From positions 1-43,002 of the forward strand of contig JBDRNO010000224.1 in the NCBI GenBank assembly GCA_043811005.1: 43,002 nucleotides of DNA, written 5' to 3'. The position numbers were made by a program, and so were the translations under genes. This stretch comes from JBDRNO01 sp043811005 (GTDB lineage Bacteria > Bacteroidota > Bacteroidia > NORP154). This document shows positions 1 to 9,900 of this stretch, in pieces (position 1 is the first letter of the stretch; each line of letters begins with the position of its first letter). Under the pieces are notes generated by a model. The model did not search any database. It saw only the letters and a list, made by a program, of their open reading frames with translations, and was not told where the DNA came from.

Positions 1-308
1 CAGCCGAATGGCATGTAATCATTTAATGTTTTACTGCCTGCGGATTTAATAATTTTTTGGAATTTTGAATTTTGGTAATTGGAATTTATTTGAAATTTGT
101 TGATTGTGATTTGGTGCTTAATGAATTTTTAAACTATTGTAGATCAATGTTTTAAGTCCTTAACTTAATGACATTGCCCTACCGGGTGGTCACCAGTGAG
201 AGTGATAACCAGCATCCAGCAACATTATCTTATTTATACTTAGCTTAATCCTATATAATTTCTTATTTTAATCAATTTGCTAAGTTATGTTCTTACTATC
301 TTTGTACC
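1..308. other. Upstream region of the PLP enzyme, no gene seen
   Basis: No convincing coding frame. Positions about 59-114 form a degenerate 7-bp array of units such as GGAATTT and TGAATTT. Positions 217-230 hold a short CCAGCATCCAGC-like heptamer run. The right end carries the promoter listed separately. Confidence 0.6.
276..304 (+). promoter_or_regulatory. Bacteroidota-type promoter, nearly leaderless
   Basis: TTTG at 276-279 is followed after 17 bp by TATCTTTG at 297-304, matching the TTG-N(17-23)-TAnnTTTG consensus of Bacteroidota. The ATG of the PLP enzyme starts only five bases after the -7 box, so the transcript should begin at or next to the start codon. This is inference from the motif alone. 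Confidence 0.55.
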
Positions 309-1298
309 ATGTACTACAATAACATCCTCGAAACTATAGGCAACACTCCTTTAGTTAAGCTCAATCGCGTTACAAAGGAAATTAAAGCCACTGTTTTGGT
401 GAAGATAGAATCTTTCAATCCAGGACAGTCCATCAAGGACAGGATAGCTGTACAAATGATAGAAGATGCTGAGAAAGAGGGCAAGATCAAGCCGGGCGGG
501 ACAATTATTGAAAGCACATCAGGCAATACCGGAATTGGCTTAGCCATCGTTGCTATTGTAAAGGGATACAAGTGCATTTTTGCCACCAATGATAAGCAAT
601 CAAAAGAAAAGATTGATGTCCTGAGAGCTTTGGGTGCAGAGGTTATCGTTTGTCCAACTGCCGTGGATCCTGATGATCCACGGTCATATTATTCGGTTGC
701 GGAAAGGTTGAGCAGGGAAATACCCAATTCCTTTTATTCTGACCAGTATAGCAATCCCTCAAATACAAAAGTTCACTACATGCAAACCGGACATGAGATA
801 TGGGAGCAAACAGAAGGCAAGATAACTCATCTTGTGGTGGGCGTTGGCACTGGTGGAACAATATCCGGTATTGCCAAATACCTGAAGGAAAAAAATCCGG
901 ACATAAAAGTTTGGGGAGTTGATACCTATGGTTCGGTTTTTAAAAAATTACACGAAACAGGCGAGTTTGACAAAAGTGAGATATATCCTTATTTAACCGA
1001 AGGAATAGGTGAGGATATTATCCCTGCAAACGTCAACCTTGACCTGATTGACCATTTTGAAAAGGTTACTGATAAAGATGGCGCTTTAATGGCACGGGAG
1101 ATTGCTCTGAAAGAAGGTATCTTTTGTGGATGGTCAGCCGGCTCTGCCATTGCCGGTTTGCTGCAAATAGCAGCCAAAGTTGGGAAAGACATCCTGGATC
1201 AAGACGACTTGGTTGTAGTGATCATCCATGACCACGGCAGCAGATATGTTGGTAAAATATTTAATGACGACTGGATGAAGGAGAAGGGATTTATTTGA
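309..1298 (+). CDS. Cysteine synthase / cystathionine beta-synthase-type PLP enzyme
   Basis: A 329-residue fold-type II PLP enzyme that would catalyse beta-replacement on serine, O-acetylserine or a relative in sulfur amino-acid metabolism, in the cytosol. The cofactor lysine is K43 in SIKDR. The substrate loop is SGNTG (71-75) and the phosphate-binding loop GTGGT (180-184). A GWSAGSA segment lies near the C-terminus. The EGIGEDIIP segment is closer to cystathionine beta-synthase than to plain CysK, and the CBS regulatory domain pair is absent. Length is normal for a catalytic core. The start directly follows a TAnnTTTG box. The gene stands alone. The substrate cannot be decided from sequence; the family assignment is secure. 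Confidence 0.9.
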   Translation: MYYNNILETIGNTPLVKLNRVTKEIKATVLVKIESFNPGQSIKDRIAVQMIEDAEKEGKIKPGGTIIESTSGNTGIGLAIVAIVKGYKCIFATNDKQSKEKIDVLRALGAEVIVCPTAVDPDDPRSYYSVAERLSREIPNSFYSDQYSNPSNTKVHYMQTGHEIWEQTEGKITHLVVGVGTGGTISGIAKYLKEKNPDIKVWGVDTYGSVFKKLHETGEFDKSEIYPYLTEGIGEDIIPANVNLDLIDHFEKVTDKDGALMAREIALKEGIFCGWSAGSAIAGLLQIAAKVGKDILDQDDLVVVIIHDHGSRYVGKIFNDDWMKEKGFI

Positions 1299-1363
1299 AT
1301 ATCCCCTTAAAAAATCACTACCTTAACATGTTAGCGATAATTTGGTTAATTTTAAAATAGACA

Positions 1364-1391
1364 AGTTGGCAGTTGACAGTATGCAGTTGGC
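1364..1391. repeat. 7-bp tandem array (AGTTGGC-type, four units)
   Basis: Units read AGTTGGC, AGTTGAC, AGTATGC, AGTTGGC without a gap. It lies in the 216-bp spacer after the PLP enzyme and is non-coding. One of several period-7 and period-8 arrays in the window. Confidence 0.75.
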
Positions 1392-1435
1392 AAAAAAAAT
1401 TGCTTGCTATTTATTCCATTGAATAAATTATAAAA

Positions 1436-1477
1436 ATTGAAATTTGGATTTTATTTGTGATTTGTAATTTGGGATTT
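1436..1477. repeat. AT-rich 7-bp tandem array
   Basis: Six consecutive heptamers: ATTGAAA, TTTGGAT, TTTATTT, GTGATTT, GTAATTT, GGGATTT. The same flavour of degenerate heptamer is seen at 59-114, so the PLP enzyme gene has related arrays on both sides. Confidence 0.6.
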
Positions 1478-1517
1478 ATAAAATATCCTCTGCCTGAAAA
1501 GCGTTTTATTCCAAGTG

Positions 1518-3839
1518 ATGTCTTTAAAAAAATTTATATTATTAGGATTCATAACAGGTTTATTAATTGGGTTAAACAATAATATAACAGCCCAAAAGGT
1601 GGGATTGGTATTGAGCGGGGGAGGAGCAAAGGGGCTGGCGCATATTGGAGTGATAAAAGCCCTGGAAGAAAATAATATTCCTATTGATTACGTAGCCGGA
1701 ACATCAATGGGGGCTATTGTCGGAGGAATGTATGCTATTGGCATGACACCTGAAGAAATGAGAGCCATGGCAACATCCGAGAGATTTATCAAGATGGCTA
1801 AGGGGGAGATCGATGGTGAATACAAATACTATTTTAAGCAAAGGGATGTAAACGCTTCATGGATAACATTAAAAATAGCCAGAGACACAATATGGCAGAC
1901 TTCTTTGCCTACCAGTCTTATTTCTACTGTTGCCATCGATTTTTTTTTGATGGAAAAACTCTCAGGCCCTTCTGCTGCTGCAAATTATAATTTCGACAGT
2001 TTGTTCGTTCCTTTCAGATGTGTAGCAGCAGATATTGCAGCAAATAAAGAGCTCATATTCAGGGAAGGTCACCTGAACGAAGCTATCAGGGCTTCGGCTT
2101 CATTTCCATTCTATATACAACCAATTACTGTTGATAATAAACTGCTTTTTGACGGAGGGCTTTACAATAACTTTCCTACTGATGTTATGTACAACCACTT
2201 TTTTCCTGATATCATTATTGGCAGCAATGTAAGCGGCAAAGTAATGCCTCCTGATGAAGATAATGTTATCTCCCAAATAAAAAATATGTTAATGAACAGA
2301 ACAAATTTTACTGTTATTTGTGAAAATGGTATCCTCATAGAGCCCAATTTAGGTCAAGGTGGTTTGTTTGATTTCTCGGAAATAGAAGCGATCATTGACT
2401 CCGGTTATTTTGCCGCGTTATCAAAAATTGAAGATATTAAAACGGCTATTCCCCGAAGAGTTGATAAACGAGATCTTACTCAAAAAAGAGAATTTTTCAA
2501 AAGCAAACAACCACCTTTGTTATTTGATGAAATATATGTTGACGGATTAAATAAACTCCAATCAAAATATGTCAGAAATATTTTAAGTCACAAAAAAAGG
2601 AAACCATCTGATATAAATGATATAAAGCCGGGTTATTTTAAGGTATTTGGAGATGATAAAATAAAAAATATGTATCCTAATGCAGAATATAACCGGTTCA
2701 CAGGGCTATATGACCTTTTTATAAAAGTTAAAAAAGAAAAAGATATTATTATTGACTTCGGTGGTAATTTTTCATCAAGATCCATAAACGAAACATACAT
2801 AGGTGCCCAGTACAATTACCTTGGAAGAACGGCATTTAGCCTGAAAGCAAACACATATTTTGGGAAACTATACGGTTCTGTGCAGTTTAAAGGGCGGATG
2901 GACTTTCCCGTAAAATTGCCGTTTTATTTAGAACCGGAGATAACATATAACCGTTGGGACTACTTTAAAAGCAGCGAAGAATTTTTTGAAGATAAAAAAC
3001 CATCATACTTCGTTCAAAAGGAAAAATTTGGAGGTATCAACATTGGTTTTTCTGTTAATAATACAGGAAAAGGTAAAGCAGGTTTCTCCATAATTAATTT
3101 AGAAGACTATTATTATCAAACACAGGAATTCTCACATTTGGATACTGCTGATAAAACGGAATTTAATGGTTTATCTGCTTATTTATCTTATGAAAGAAGC
3201 ACTTTAAATCATAAGCAATATGCTAATAAGGGAACTTATTTTGTAATACAAGGCAGATTTGTTGAGGGTGAAGAATACAACCTTCCGGGTTCAACATCAT
3301 CAAAGGAACTTCATCACTTGAAATTACATGATTGGGCTCAGTTTAAATTTATTTATGATACATATTATAAACAAAGAGGTAATTTAAGATTGGGTTTTTA
3401 TGCAGAGGGTGTTTTTTCCACACAGGAGTTTTTTAATAATTATTCTGCAAGCATATTGAGAGCTCCGGCATTTCAACCGACACCTGATAGTAAGTCTCAA
3501 TTTTTAGAATCATTCAGAGCCCATAGATATATTGCCGTTGGTCATAAGATCATTCTTAACTTATGGGATGATATTGACCTGAGATTAGAAGGATATATGT
3601 TCCAGCCATACCAGGAAATTCTAAGGCAAAATGATAATACTGCGAAATACGGACCGGAATTCGATAGAAGGTATACCATCGCTACCGTTGCTGCTGTTTA
3701 TCACAGCCCTATCGGGCAGGTGAGCATAAGTTTGAACTATTATCATAATGTCCCTGAAGTTGCCCAGGAAGATAAAACACCCCTGACTTTTTTGTTCCAT
3801 TTTGGCTATATTATTTTTAATAGAAGAGGATTGGACTAA
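1518..3839 (+). CDS. Patatin-like phospholipase with POTRA and outer-membrane barrel
   Basis: About 773 residues in three parts. After a signal peptide (residues 1-26, ending TAQ) comes a patatin domain with the oxyanion motif GGGAKG, the nucleophile Ser63 in GTSMG and the catalytic Asp in DGG (about 212). A POTRA-like segment begins at about 335 (EIYVDGLNKL). The rest, from about 425, is a beta-rich outer-membrane barrel of the BamA/ShlB type ending near YIIFNRR. This is the PlpD-like layout of an esterase or phospholipase tethered to or exported through its own barrel. A GTG lies directly before the ATG; I chose the ATG at 1518. No operon partner. Confidence 0.88.
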   Translation: MSLKKFILLGFITGLLIGLNNNITAQKVGLVLSGGGAKGLAHIGVIKALEENNIPIDYVAGTSMGAIVGGMYAIGMTPEEMRAMATSERFIKMAKGEIDGEYKYYFKQRDVNASWITLKIARDTIWQTSLPTSLISTVAIDFFLMEKLSGPSAAANYNFDSLFVPFRCVAADIAANKELIFREGHLNEAIRASASFPFYIQPITVDNKLLFDGGLYNNFPTDVMYNHFFPDIIIGSNVSGKVMPPDEDNVISQIKNMLMNRTNFTVICENGILIEPNLGQGGLFDFSEIEAIIDSGYFAALSKIEDIKTAIPRRVDKRDLTQKREFFKSKQPPLLFDEIYVDGLNKLQSKYVRNILSHKKRKPSDINDIKPGYFKVFGDDKIKNMYPNAEYNRFTGLYDLFIKVKKEKDIIIDFGGNFSSRSINETYIGAQYNYLGRTAFSLKANTYFGKLYGSVQFKGRMDFPVKLPFYLEPEITYNRWDYFKSSEEFFEDKKPSYFVQKEKFGGINIGFSVNNTGKGKAGFSIINLEDYYYQTQEFSHLDTADKTEFNGLSAYLSYERSTLNHKQYANKGTYFVIQGRFVEGEEYNLPGSTSSKELHHLKLHDWAQFKFIYDTYYKQRGNLRLGFYAEGVFSTQEFFNNYSASILRAPAFQPTPDSKSQFLESFRAHRYIAVGHKIILNLWDDIDLRLEGYMFQPYQEILRQNDNTAKYGPEFDRRYTIATVAAVYHSPIGQVSISLNYYHNVPEVAQEDKTPLTFLFHFGYIIFNRRGLD

Positions 3840-3965
3840 GAATAATTAAAAATCAGAACATAACTTCGTAAATATTGAAATTCCGATACGCTAAATTAAG
3901 AGGAATATTCGCTAAAATTAAAAATCCTTTATTGACAAGTGTTTCCGGTGAGTTTTACCACAATG

Positions 3966-4007
3966 ATTACCCCCAAACGGAGTTAAATAGCACTATTTCG
4001 GGGTAAT
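3966..4007. terminator. Compound hairpin between convergent genes
   Basis: Outer arms ATTACCCC and GGGGTAAT enclose a smaller stem AAATAG-CA-CTATTT. It sits between the convergent patatin and flavodiiron genes, where a shared terminator is expected. There is no long T-run, so termination is inferred. Confidence 0.4.
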
Positions 4008-4053
4008 GTTTTCCTAATGGTGGTCTTTTCGTCAGATTTATATAAAAATTGAT

Positions 4054-5247
4054 TCAGGAGAAATCTTTAGAGATCTTTTTCCCATATCCGATACACTTTT
4101 TAATACTTTCTTCATCCGGATTCCACATTACTTTCAGTCCATCATCCACGACTTGAAACCCTGACTTCTCCAGAATGCCCAAAATTATTTTTACTGATTC
4201 TCCACTCCAACCATAGCACCCGAAAGCAGTAGCTTTTTTACCGGTAAATTTTAATCCCTTCATTTCTTCAAGAATCCCTGCAACTGAAGTGAGGATACCA
4301 TTATTTATTGTTGGTGAACCAACAACTATTCCTTTAGATTTAAAGATTTCTGTAATGATATCGTTCTTATCCCTTTTGGAAATATTGTACAGCTTTATAT
4401 TAACTGAATTATCGGAAGAGGAAATACCTTTAGCGATATTTTCTGCCATAATCCGTGTACCATCCCACATAGTATCGTAAAGTATAGTTATCTGATTTTC
4501 CTTGTATTCATTCGCCCATTCTAAATATTTATTCACTATTTGGGTTGGATTATCCCGCCATATTATTCCATGACTTGTACAAATGGTATCAAAAGGTAAA
4601 TTAAAGGATAAAACTTCTTTGATCTTTTTATTCACCATCTTGCTGAACGGAGTTAATATATTAGCATAATATTTAATACATTCCGTCATAAGTTCAGCTT
4701 GATCTACCAAATCGTTAAACATATATTCAGAAGCATAATGTTGACCAAAAGCATCATTGCTGAATAAGATATTGTCTCCTGTTAGATAACAAAACATACT
4801 ATCGGGCCAATGAAGCATCGGTGCTTCGATAAAGATCAGTTCTTTCCTGCCTAAATTCAGTCGGTCACCGGTTTTGACTACCTGGAAATTCCAATCCTGA
4901 TGATAATGTCCTTTCAAAGATTTAACACCATTCCGGGTACAATATATAGGAGTATCAGGAATATGGCTCATTAATTCAGGAAGAGCGCCACTATGATCTG
5001 TTTCTGCATGGTTTGCTATTACATAATCAATTTTTTGCAAATCGATACAGGTTGAAAGATTGTTGACAAACTCGTTTGAAAACGGAGCCCAGACGGTATC
5101 AATTATTGCAGTCTTTTTTTCTTGAACCAGATAAGAGTTGTAAGTAGACCCCCGGTGAGTTGAGTATTCATCTCCATGAAATTTTCTTAATTCCCAATCA
5201 ATTTTGCCTACCCATTTCACATTGTTTGTTATTTTAATCATATTCAT
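4054..5247 (-). CDS. FprA-family flavodiiron protein
   Basis: A 397-residue A-type flavoprotein that reduces O2 or NO to protect anaerobic or microaerobic enzymes. The N-terminal metallo-beta-lactamase fold carries the di-iron motif HAETDH (His80, Glu82, Asp84, His85), then His146 and Asp165. The C-terminal part (about 250-397) is a flavodoxin domain with the FMN phosphate loop around YDTMWDGT and the later YGWSGES segment. Length is typical and no rubredoxin domain is fused. It follows the cupin gene by 23 bp on the same strand, so the two form a likely operon. It could be an oxygen or a nitric-oxide reductase; sequence does not decide. Confidence 0.92.
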   Translation of the reverse strand: MNMIKITNNVKWVGKIDWELRKFHGDEYSTHRGSTYNSYLVQEKKTAIIDTVWAPFSNEFVNNLSTCIDLQKIDYVIANHAETDHSGALPELMSHIPDTPIYCTRNGVKSLKGHYHQDWNFQVVKTGDRLNLGRKELIFIEAPMLHWPDSMFCYLTGDNILFSNDAFGQHYASEYMFNDLVDQAELMTECIKYYANILTPFSKMVNKKIKEVLSFNLPFDTICTSHGIIWRDNPTQIVNKYLEWANEYKENQITILYDTMWDGTRIMAENIAKGISSSDNSVNIKLYNISKRDKNDIITEIFKSKGIVVGSPTINNGILTSVAGILEEMKGLKFTGKKATAFGCYGWSGESVKIILGILEKSGFQVVDDGLKVMWNPDEESIKKCIGYGKKISKDFS

Positions 5248-5270
5248 TGTTTGCCTTTTTTAGATTCTTA

Positions 5271-5588
5271 TTATGACTTGATCATGGTAAGTAACATTTT
5301 AAATTTTTTGACGGCTTTTAAAGCATGCGGTTCATTAGCAGGCATTATGATAATCTCTCCTTCATTCAAATTAAATGGTTTACCGGAGACTATAATTTCG
5401 ACCTCACCATCGAGAACTTGAACTAAAGCATCAAATGGAGCAGTATGTTCACTTAACCCTTGGCCCTGATCAAATGCAAATAAAGTAACAGTCCCAATCT
5501 TTTTACTGAGAATAGTTTTACTCACAACAGCGTCTTTTTGATATTTTACCATATCAACTAAAGAACCGGTTTTTAGGTCATCATTCAT
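5271..5588 (-). CDS. Small cupin-domain protein
   Basis: A 105-residue single-domain cupin. The two conserved beta-barrel motifs are visible: a GxxxxxHxxPxD-like stretch (GLSEHTAPFDALVQVLDGE) and GEIIIMPANEPHAL. The histidines could bind a metal. Such proteins are often sensors or small enzymes, and the function here is unknown. It is the first gene of a two-gene unit with the flavodiiron protein, so a role in oxidative or nitrosative stress is plausible but inferred. Confidence 0.8.
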   Translation of the reverse strand: MNDDLKTGSLVDMVKYQKDAVVSKTILSKKIGTVTLFAFDQGQGLSEHTAPFDALVQVLDGEVEIIVSGKPFNLNEGEIIIMPANEPHALKAVKKFKMLLTMIKS

Positions 5589-5625
5589 TTTATATTATTT
5601 TTTTTAATATGTTGTTTTATATTTC

Positions 5626-5643
5626 GTCCGCCAGTTGGTGGAC
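5626..5643. repeat. Short palindrome GTCCGCCA family, copy 1
   Basis: GTCCGCCAGTTGGTGGAC folds into an 8-bp stem with one G-T pair and a two-base loop. A second member is at 16321-16338 inside a decayed phosphatase gene. The copy here lies in the leader of the cupin gene. Confidence 0.7.
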
Positions 5644-5656
5644 TTGTTTGAATTTA

Positions 5657-5670
5657 TGCCAAAATTGGCA
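5657..5670. promoter_or_regulatory. Inverted repeat upstream of the cupin operon
   Basis: TGCCAA-AA-TTGGCA forms 6-bp arms about 70 bp before the cupin start, in the spacer shared with the PorP-like gene's 3' end. It could be an operator for the cupin/flavodiiron pair. No regulator gene is nearby. Confidence 0.3.
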
Positions 5671-5690
5671 AAGATTTAACTTTTTAGGTA

Positions 5691-6629
5691 CTACCATATC
5701 GGACAACGATAGTCTTGCTCTTTCTTTGGAACCCTGAAACCGATAATTATCTCATGTGTGCTCCCACTGTATTTTCGCAGTCGCGACAAGGTAAAGTCAT
5801 AGGCGTATCCTACTTCAAACATACCAATATTAAAACCCACTAATCCAAGGATACCTTCAACTTTTCTATAAGAGATACCTATCCAAAACTTGTTCAACCA
5901 GTCATATCTTACATTTATATCAAACGAGACCGGTGTAAGTAATCCGAGTTTAACGTGTGCGGAGGGGATGAGAGTGCCATATCCCTTTATTTGTTTTATA
6001 TATCCGGCTGTTATAAAAAAATGATTCTTGAGCTTGTTCCCAGTGCCGCCTAACTTTAATGGCAAAAGTTGTTGTGCGGATATTCCGCCAAAATATTTAT
6101 CTGAATATGCCCAAATCCCAGCACTTGCATCTGGTGCAATTGTACTTATGGAGACTATATCAGGGTCAGGCTCTGCTGTTCTCATTCCGCCACTATTAAG
6201 GAGGTACTGCATAGCTCCTCCGAAGATACCCAGTGCTACACGCGTTTTGTAGCTTACCCGTATATGATGGGCATAAGACAGGTAGATGCCCATCCTGCTT
6301 ATAGGTCCTGTTTCGTCCCTAATTATATAGCCCCCTATACCATGATGGTTGCGTGTGCCGAATTTTTTGGGTTCACATTTCTTATTTCTGAGAGATGTAT
6401 GCGCACTTATAAAATATGTTTTTGGCGCTGCTCCAAATCCGATCCATTGAGTCCTGTACCCCAATTTAATATCCGTATATTCCTTACTGCCACCTATGGC
6501 GGGGTTAATGAGGTAATTGTTGAATAAATATTGTGTGTACTGCGGGGGCTGTTGCCCAAATGATTGTAAATTGCAAAATGCAAAATACAAAGTGCAAATT
6601 GAATAGAATATTATAAGATTTTTTTTCAT
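5691..6629 (-). CDS. PorP/SprF-family T9SS outer-membrane protein
   Basis: A 312-residue outer-membrane beta-barrel of the PorP/SprF family. The hallmark start of the mature protein is present: QYTQYLFNNYLINPAIGGS, then YRTQWIGF. Members of this family pair with large surface adhesins that carry type-B T9SS sorting domains, as SprF does with SprB in Flavobacterium. Here the gene lies directly downstream, on the same strand, of a giant SprB-repeat protein with such a domain, which supports that partnership. The signal peptide (about residues 1-25, cleaved before QQPP) is largely encoded by a 7-bp tandem array, described separately. Confidence 0.88.
   Translation of the reverse strand: MKKNLIIFYSICTLYFAFCNLQSFGQQPPQYTQYLFNNYLINPAIGGSKEYTDIKLGYRTQWIGFGAAPKTYFISAHTSLRNKKCEPKKFGTRNHHGIGGYIIRDETGPISRMGIYLSYAHHIRVSYKTRVALGIFGGAMQYLLNSGGMRTAEPDPDIVSISTIAPDASAGIWAYSDKYFGGISAQQLLPLKLGGTGNKLKNHFFITAGYIKQIKGYGTLIPSAHVKLGLLTPVSFDINVRYDWLNKFWIGISYRKVEGILGLVGFNIGMFEVGYAYDFTLSRLRKYSGSTHEIIIGFRVPKKEQDYRCPIW
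6564..6598. repeat. 7-bp array inside the PorP-like signal peptide
   Basis: On the + strand the units are TTGTAAA, TTGCAAA, ATGCAAA, ATACAAA, GTGCAAA. Read on the coding strand they give the hydrophobic core of the signal peptide (ICTLYFAFCNLQ). Seven is not a multiple of three, so the repeat is read in all frames in turn. Confidence 0.8.
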
Positions 6630-6937
6630 GGTTTTAAGGTTTGTGGTTGAATGATGGATTGGTAAAATTAAGAATTATAGTTGTTATATTACAATATGGT
6701 TGCATGGTTCAAAAGTTCTACATTTGAATATTCAACATTCGATATTCAGCCCTGCTTTCCGTAGTTTAAAACAACGGAATTATTAATTGCGTAGTCTGGA
6801 GACTATGCATAGCGGAAATTTATTTGAATGAAAATTGTATTCTGTATTGTCCCCATAAAATTCACTTGCCCTTAACCACGGAATAAAACCATATAACCAT
6901 ATAACAATCGAACTATCGAACCATCGAACAATCAAAA
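6630..6937. other. Intergenic spacer rich in palindromes and octamers
   Basis: 308 bp without a gene between the PorP-like gene and the first giant SprB-repeat gene. It contains the composite palindrome (6757-6815) and the 8-bp array that enters the upstream gene's stop codon (6891-6951). No promoter for the PorP-like gene is obvious. Confidence 0.6.
6757..6815. repeat. Composite palindromic element
   Basis: Two hairpins in a row: TTCCGTAGTTT / AAACAACGGAA (one mismatch, one-base loop) and TAGTCT-GG-AGACTA (6792-6805). The outer edges TTTCCG and CGGAAA also pair, enclosing both. This looks like a small non-coding repeat element rather than a simple terminator. Confidence 0.55.
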
Positions 6938-6951
6938 TCATCGAACCATCG
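6891..6951. repeat. 8-bp array running into the stop region of the giant gene
   Basis: Units on + strand: ATATAACC, ATATAACA, ATCGAACT, ATCGAACC, ATCGAACA, a 9-mer, then ATCGAACC. On the coding strand the last codons ATG GTT CGA and the TGA stop are themselves in register with the ATGGTTCG units. An equivalent array ends the other giant gene (12409-12497). Confidence 0.8.
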
Positions 6952-9900
6952 TAATCCATCCATACGGACTGCTGCCTGTTTCAAAGTGCCCTGCTTCTAC
7001 ATTTTCTATAACATAATAATAAACAGCGGGTGGCAGAACGGTTCTTGTTAAAGTGTGTTTTCCTTCCCAGGGCGTTTCATAGCCCCTGGAAATAAATACC
7101 TGGTCTCCCCAGCGATTATATACTCTCACCGTACAATCAGGATAGTCCTCCAAATTTTTTATCACCCAGGTATCATTTATCCCGTTTCCGTTAGGAGTAA
7201 ATGCAGTGGGAACGGATATTTTACATTCCTCCCTGCTAATTATAACATTATCATTAACAGAGCAATTGTTGGCATCGGTTATGGTTATTGTATATATACC
7301 ATCTGAAAGACCTGAAATATCTTTTGTTGTTGCTCCGTTAGACCAATTATAAGTGTAGGGATCAACGCCCCCTGAAATAGTATCCACCGAAGCTATGCCA
7401 TCATTACCTTCACAGGATACATCTTTTTTTGTGAGTACAGGAACAATAGCAGTTGGTTCCTCTATGATTACATTAACTGATGTATCGCAGCCATTGCTGT
7501 CAGATACTGTTACAGAATAAGTGCCGGCAGAAAGTCCTGATGCAGTTGAACCTGAACCACCGCTTGGCGACCATGAATATGTATAAGCACTTGTACCACC
7601 GCTGGCAGCGGCTGTCGCTTCACCGTCACTGCCCCCGTTGCAACTGACATCCGTGCTGCTTGTGATATCTGCTGTTAGAGGAGATGGGTCAGAAATTGTT
7701 ACACTATCCGTTGTATCACATCCCATGGAATCCGTTACAGTTACTGAATAAATTCCTTGCGATAAACCGGAGATGTCTTCTGTAACAGCACTGTTTGACC
7801 AGGAATATGAATATGGGGGAGTACCTCCGGTAACGGTCAGATCAGCAGCGCCATCATTATTACCATTACAGCTTATATCTGTGCCGGCAATTGTTTCGAT
7901 CAACTCGTTGGGTTCATTTATTGTAATTGCTTTAATAGTGTCACAGTTGATACTGTCGGTAACTGTTACGGTGTAATTGCCCGCACAGAGTCCGGTAGCA
8001 GTGTCCGAAGTTTGTCCGCCAGCATCCCATAGGTAAGTATATGCGCCCGTTCCACCTGAAGCTGAAACTATAGCATATCCATCGCATAAACCGTAACAAA
8101 TAATATCTTTCCCGGTAACTGAAGCTAATAATTGAGGTGGCTCGGTAATGGTGATAGTATCGGTTGTATTACAGTTATTACTGTCAGTGACAATTACTAT
8201 ATAATTACCTGCACAAAGCCCGGTAGCAGTGGCGGTAGATTGAGCAGCCCCGTCATTCCACAGGTACGTATAGCTGCCGGTTCCTCCGGTGACGGATACC
8301 ATGGCATCACCGTCACAATCTCCGTAGCATGATACATCAGTACTTGAAGTGATGGGTGCCGATAGCACGGCAGGTTCGGTGATAGTAATGGCTTTAGTAG
8401 TGTCGCAGTTGTTACTGTCAGTGACTATTACGGTATAATTACCAGCACATAGCCCTGTAGCAGTTGCAGTTGTTTGAGTAGCCCCATCGTTCCACAGGTA
8501 ATTATATGTGCCTCCTGTACCTCCTGATACGGAAACAGCAGTAATACCATCGCATATTCCGTTACAGGTGATATCTGTTCCGGTGATAGAAGCAGTTAAC
8601 AGGGGGGGCTCAATGATAGCAATAGCGTCAATAGTATCGCAGTTGTTGCTGTCAGTAACTGTTACTGTATAATTGTCAGCGCAAAGTCCGGTAGCAGTGG
8701 GGGTTGTTTGGGATGAAATATCATTCCACAGGTATGTATAGGTGCCGCCTGCACCCCCGGAGGCAGTTACTGTAGCATCACCATCGCATAAACCGTAACA
8801 GGCAATATCATTACCGGTGACGGAAGCTGATAATTCAGGAGGTTCAATTATGGTGATGTTATCATTTGAGTTACAGTTATTGCTGTCAGTTACTATTACG
8901 GTATAATTGCCTCCACAAAGCCCGGTAGCGGTGGCGGTAGATTGAGCAGCCCCGTCATTCCACAGATACGTATAGCTGCCGGTACCTCCGGTGGCGGACA
9001 CCATGGCATCACCGTCACAAGCTTCATAGCATGATACATCAGTACTTAAAGTGATGGGTGCGGACAGCACAGCAGGTTCGGTGATAGTAATAGTTTTAGT
9101 AGTATCACAGTTGTCCCCGTCAGCAACTATTACAGTATAATTACCTGCACATAGCCCTGTAGCAGTAGCAGTTGTTTGAGCAGTCCCATCATCCCACAGG
9201 TATGTATACGGACTTCCTGTGCCCCCGGATGGCGTAACGGCACCGATTCCATCGCAGTTCCCAAAACAAGTGATATCCGTTCCGGTGATCGAAGCAGTTA
9301 ACAGAGGGTACTCAATGATGGTAATAGCGTCAACAGTGTCGCAGTTGTTACTGTCAGTAACTGTTACGGTGTAGATGCCAGCACAAAATCCGGTTGCAGT
9401 GGTGGTAGTCTGGGCAGCCCCATCATCCCACAGGTATGTATAGGTGCCGCCTGCACCTCCGGAGACAGTTACCGTAGCATCACCATCGCAGAAACCATTG
9501 CAAGTGACACTTGGGGTTCCGGCAATAGTGGTGATGAGAGCATCAGGTTCGGTTAAAGTTACAATTGCAAATGCTTCACATCCAATAAAATCAGTGACAT
9601 GCGAAATATATGTTCCCCCGGAGAGCCCGGTAGCCACAGAATCAGTTTGAGCTAAAGGGTCATCCCATAAATAGGTAAATGGAGGCGCTCCTCCTGATAA
9701 ACTTACAGTTGCACTTCCATTGTTATCTCCATAACAGTTGATATTTGAACTATCGGAAATCGAAGCTGAAAAAGTTCCCGGACTATTGATAATGACTATT
9801 GCGGAATCCATACAACCTGATGAATCTGATACAATAACAGTATAAATTCCCGGCACCAATCCTGTTGCCACCGAATCTGTTTGTACAAGAGGGTCGTTCC

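Noticed and set aside
150..300. Possible SAM-type riboswitch before the PLP enzyme
   Set aside because: There is a GC-rich patch (170-225), but I could not build a conserved riboswitch fold, and the promoter box lies five bases before the ATG, after the patch.
8100..9650. CRISPR-like periodic repeats
   Set aside because: The period is about 237 bp and the whole unit is coding (SprB repeats); no short repeat/spacer pattern.
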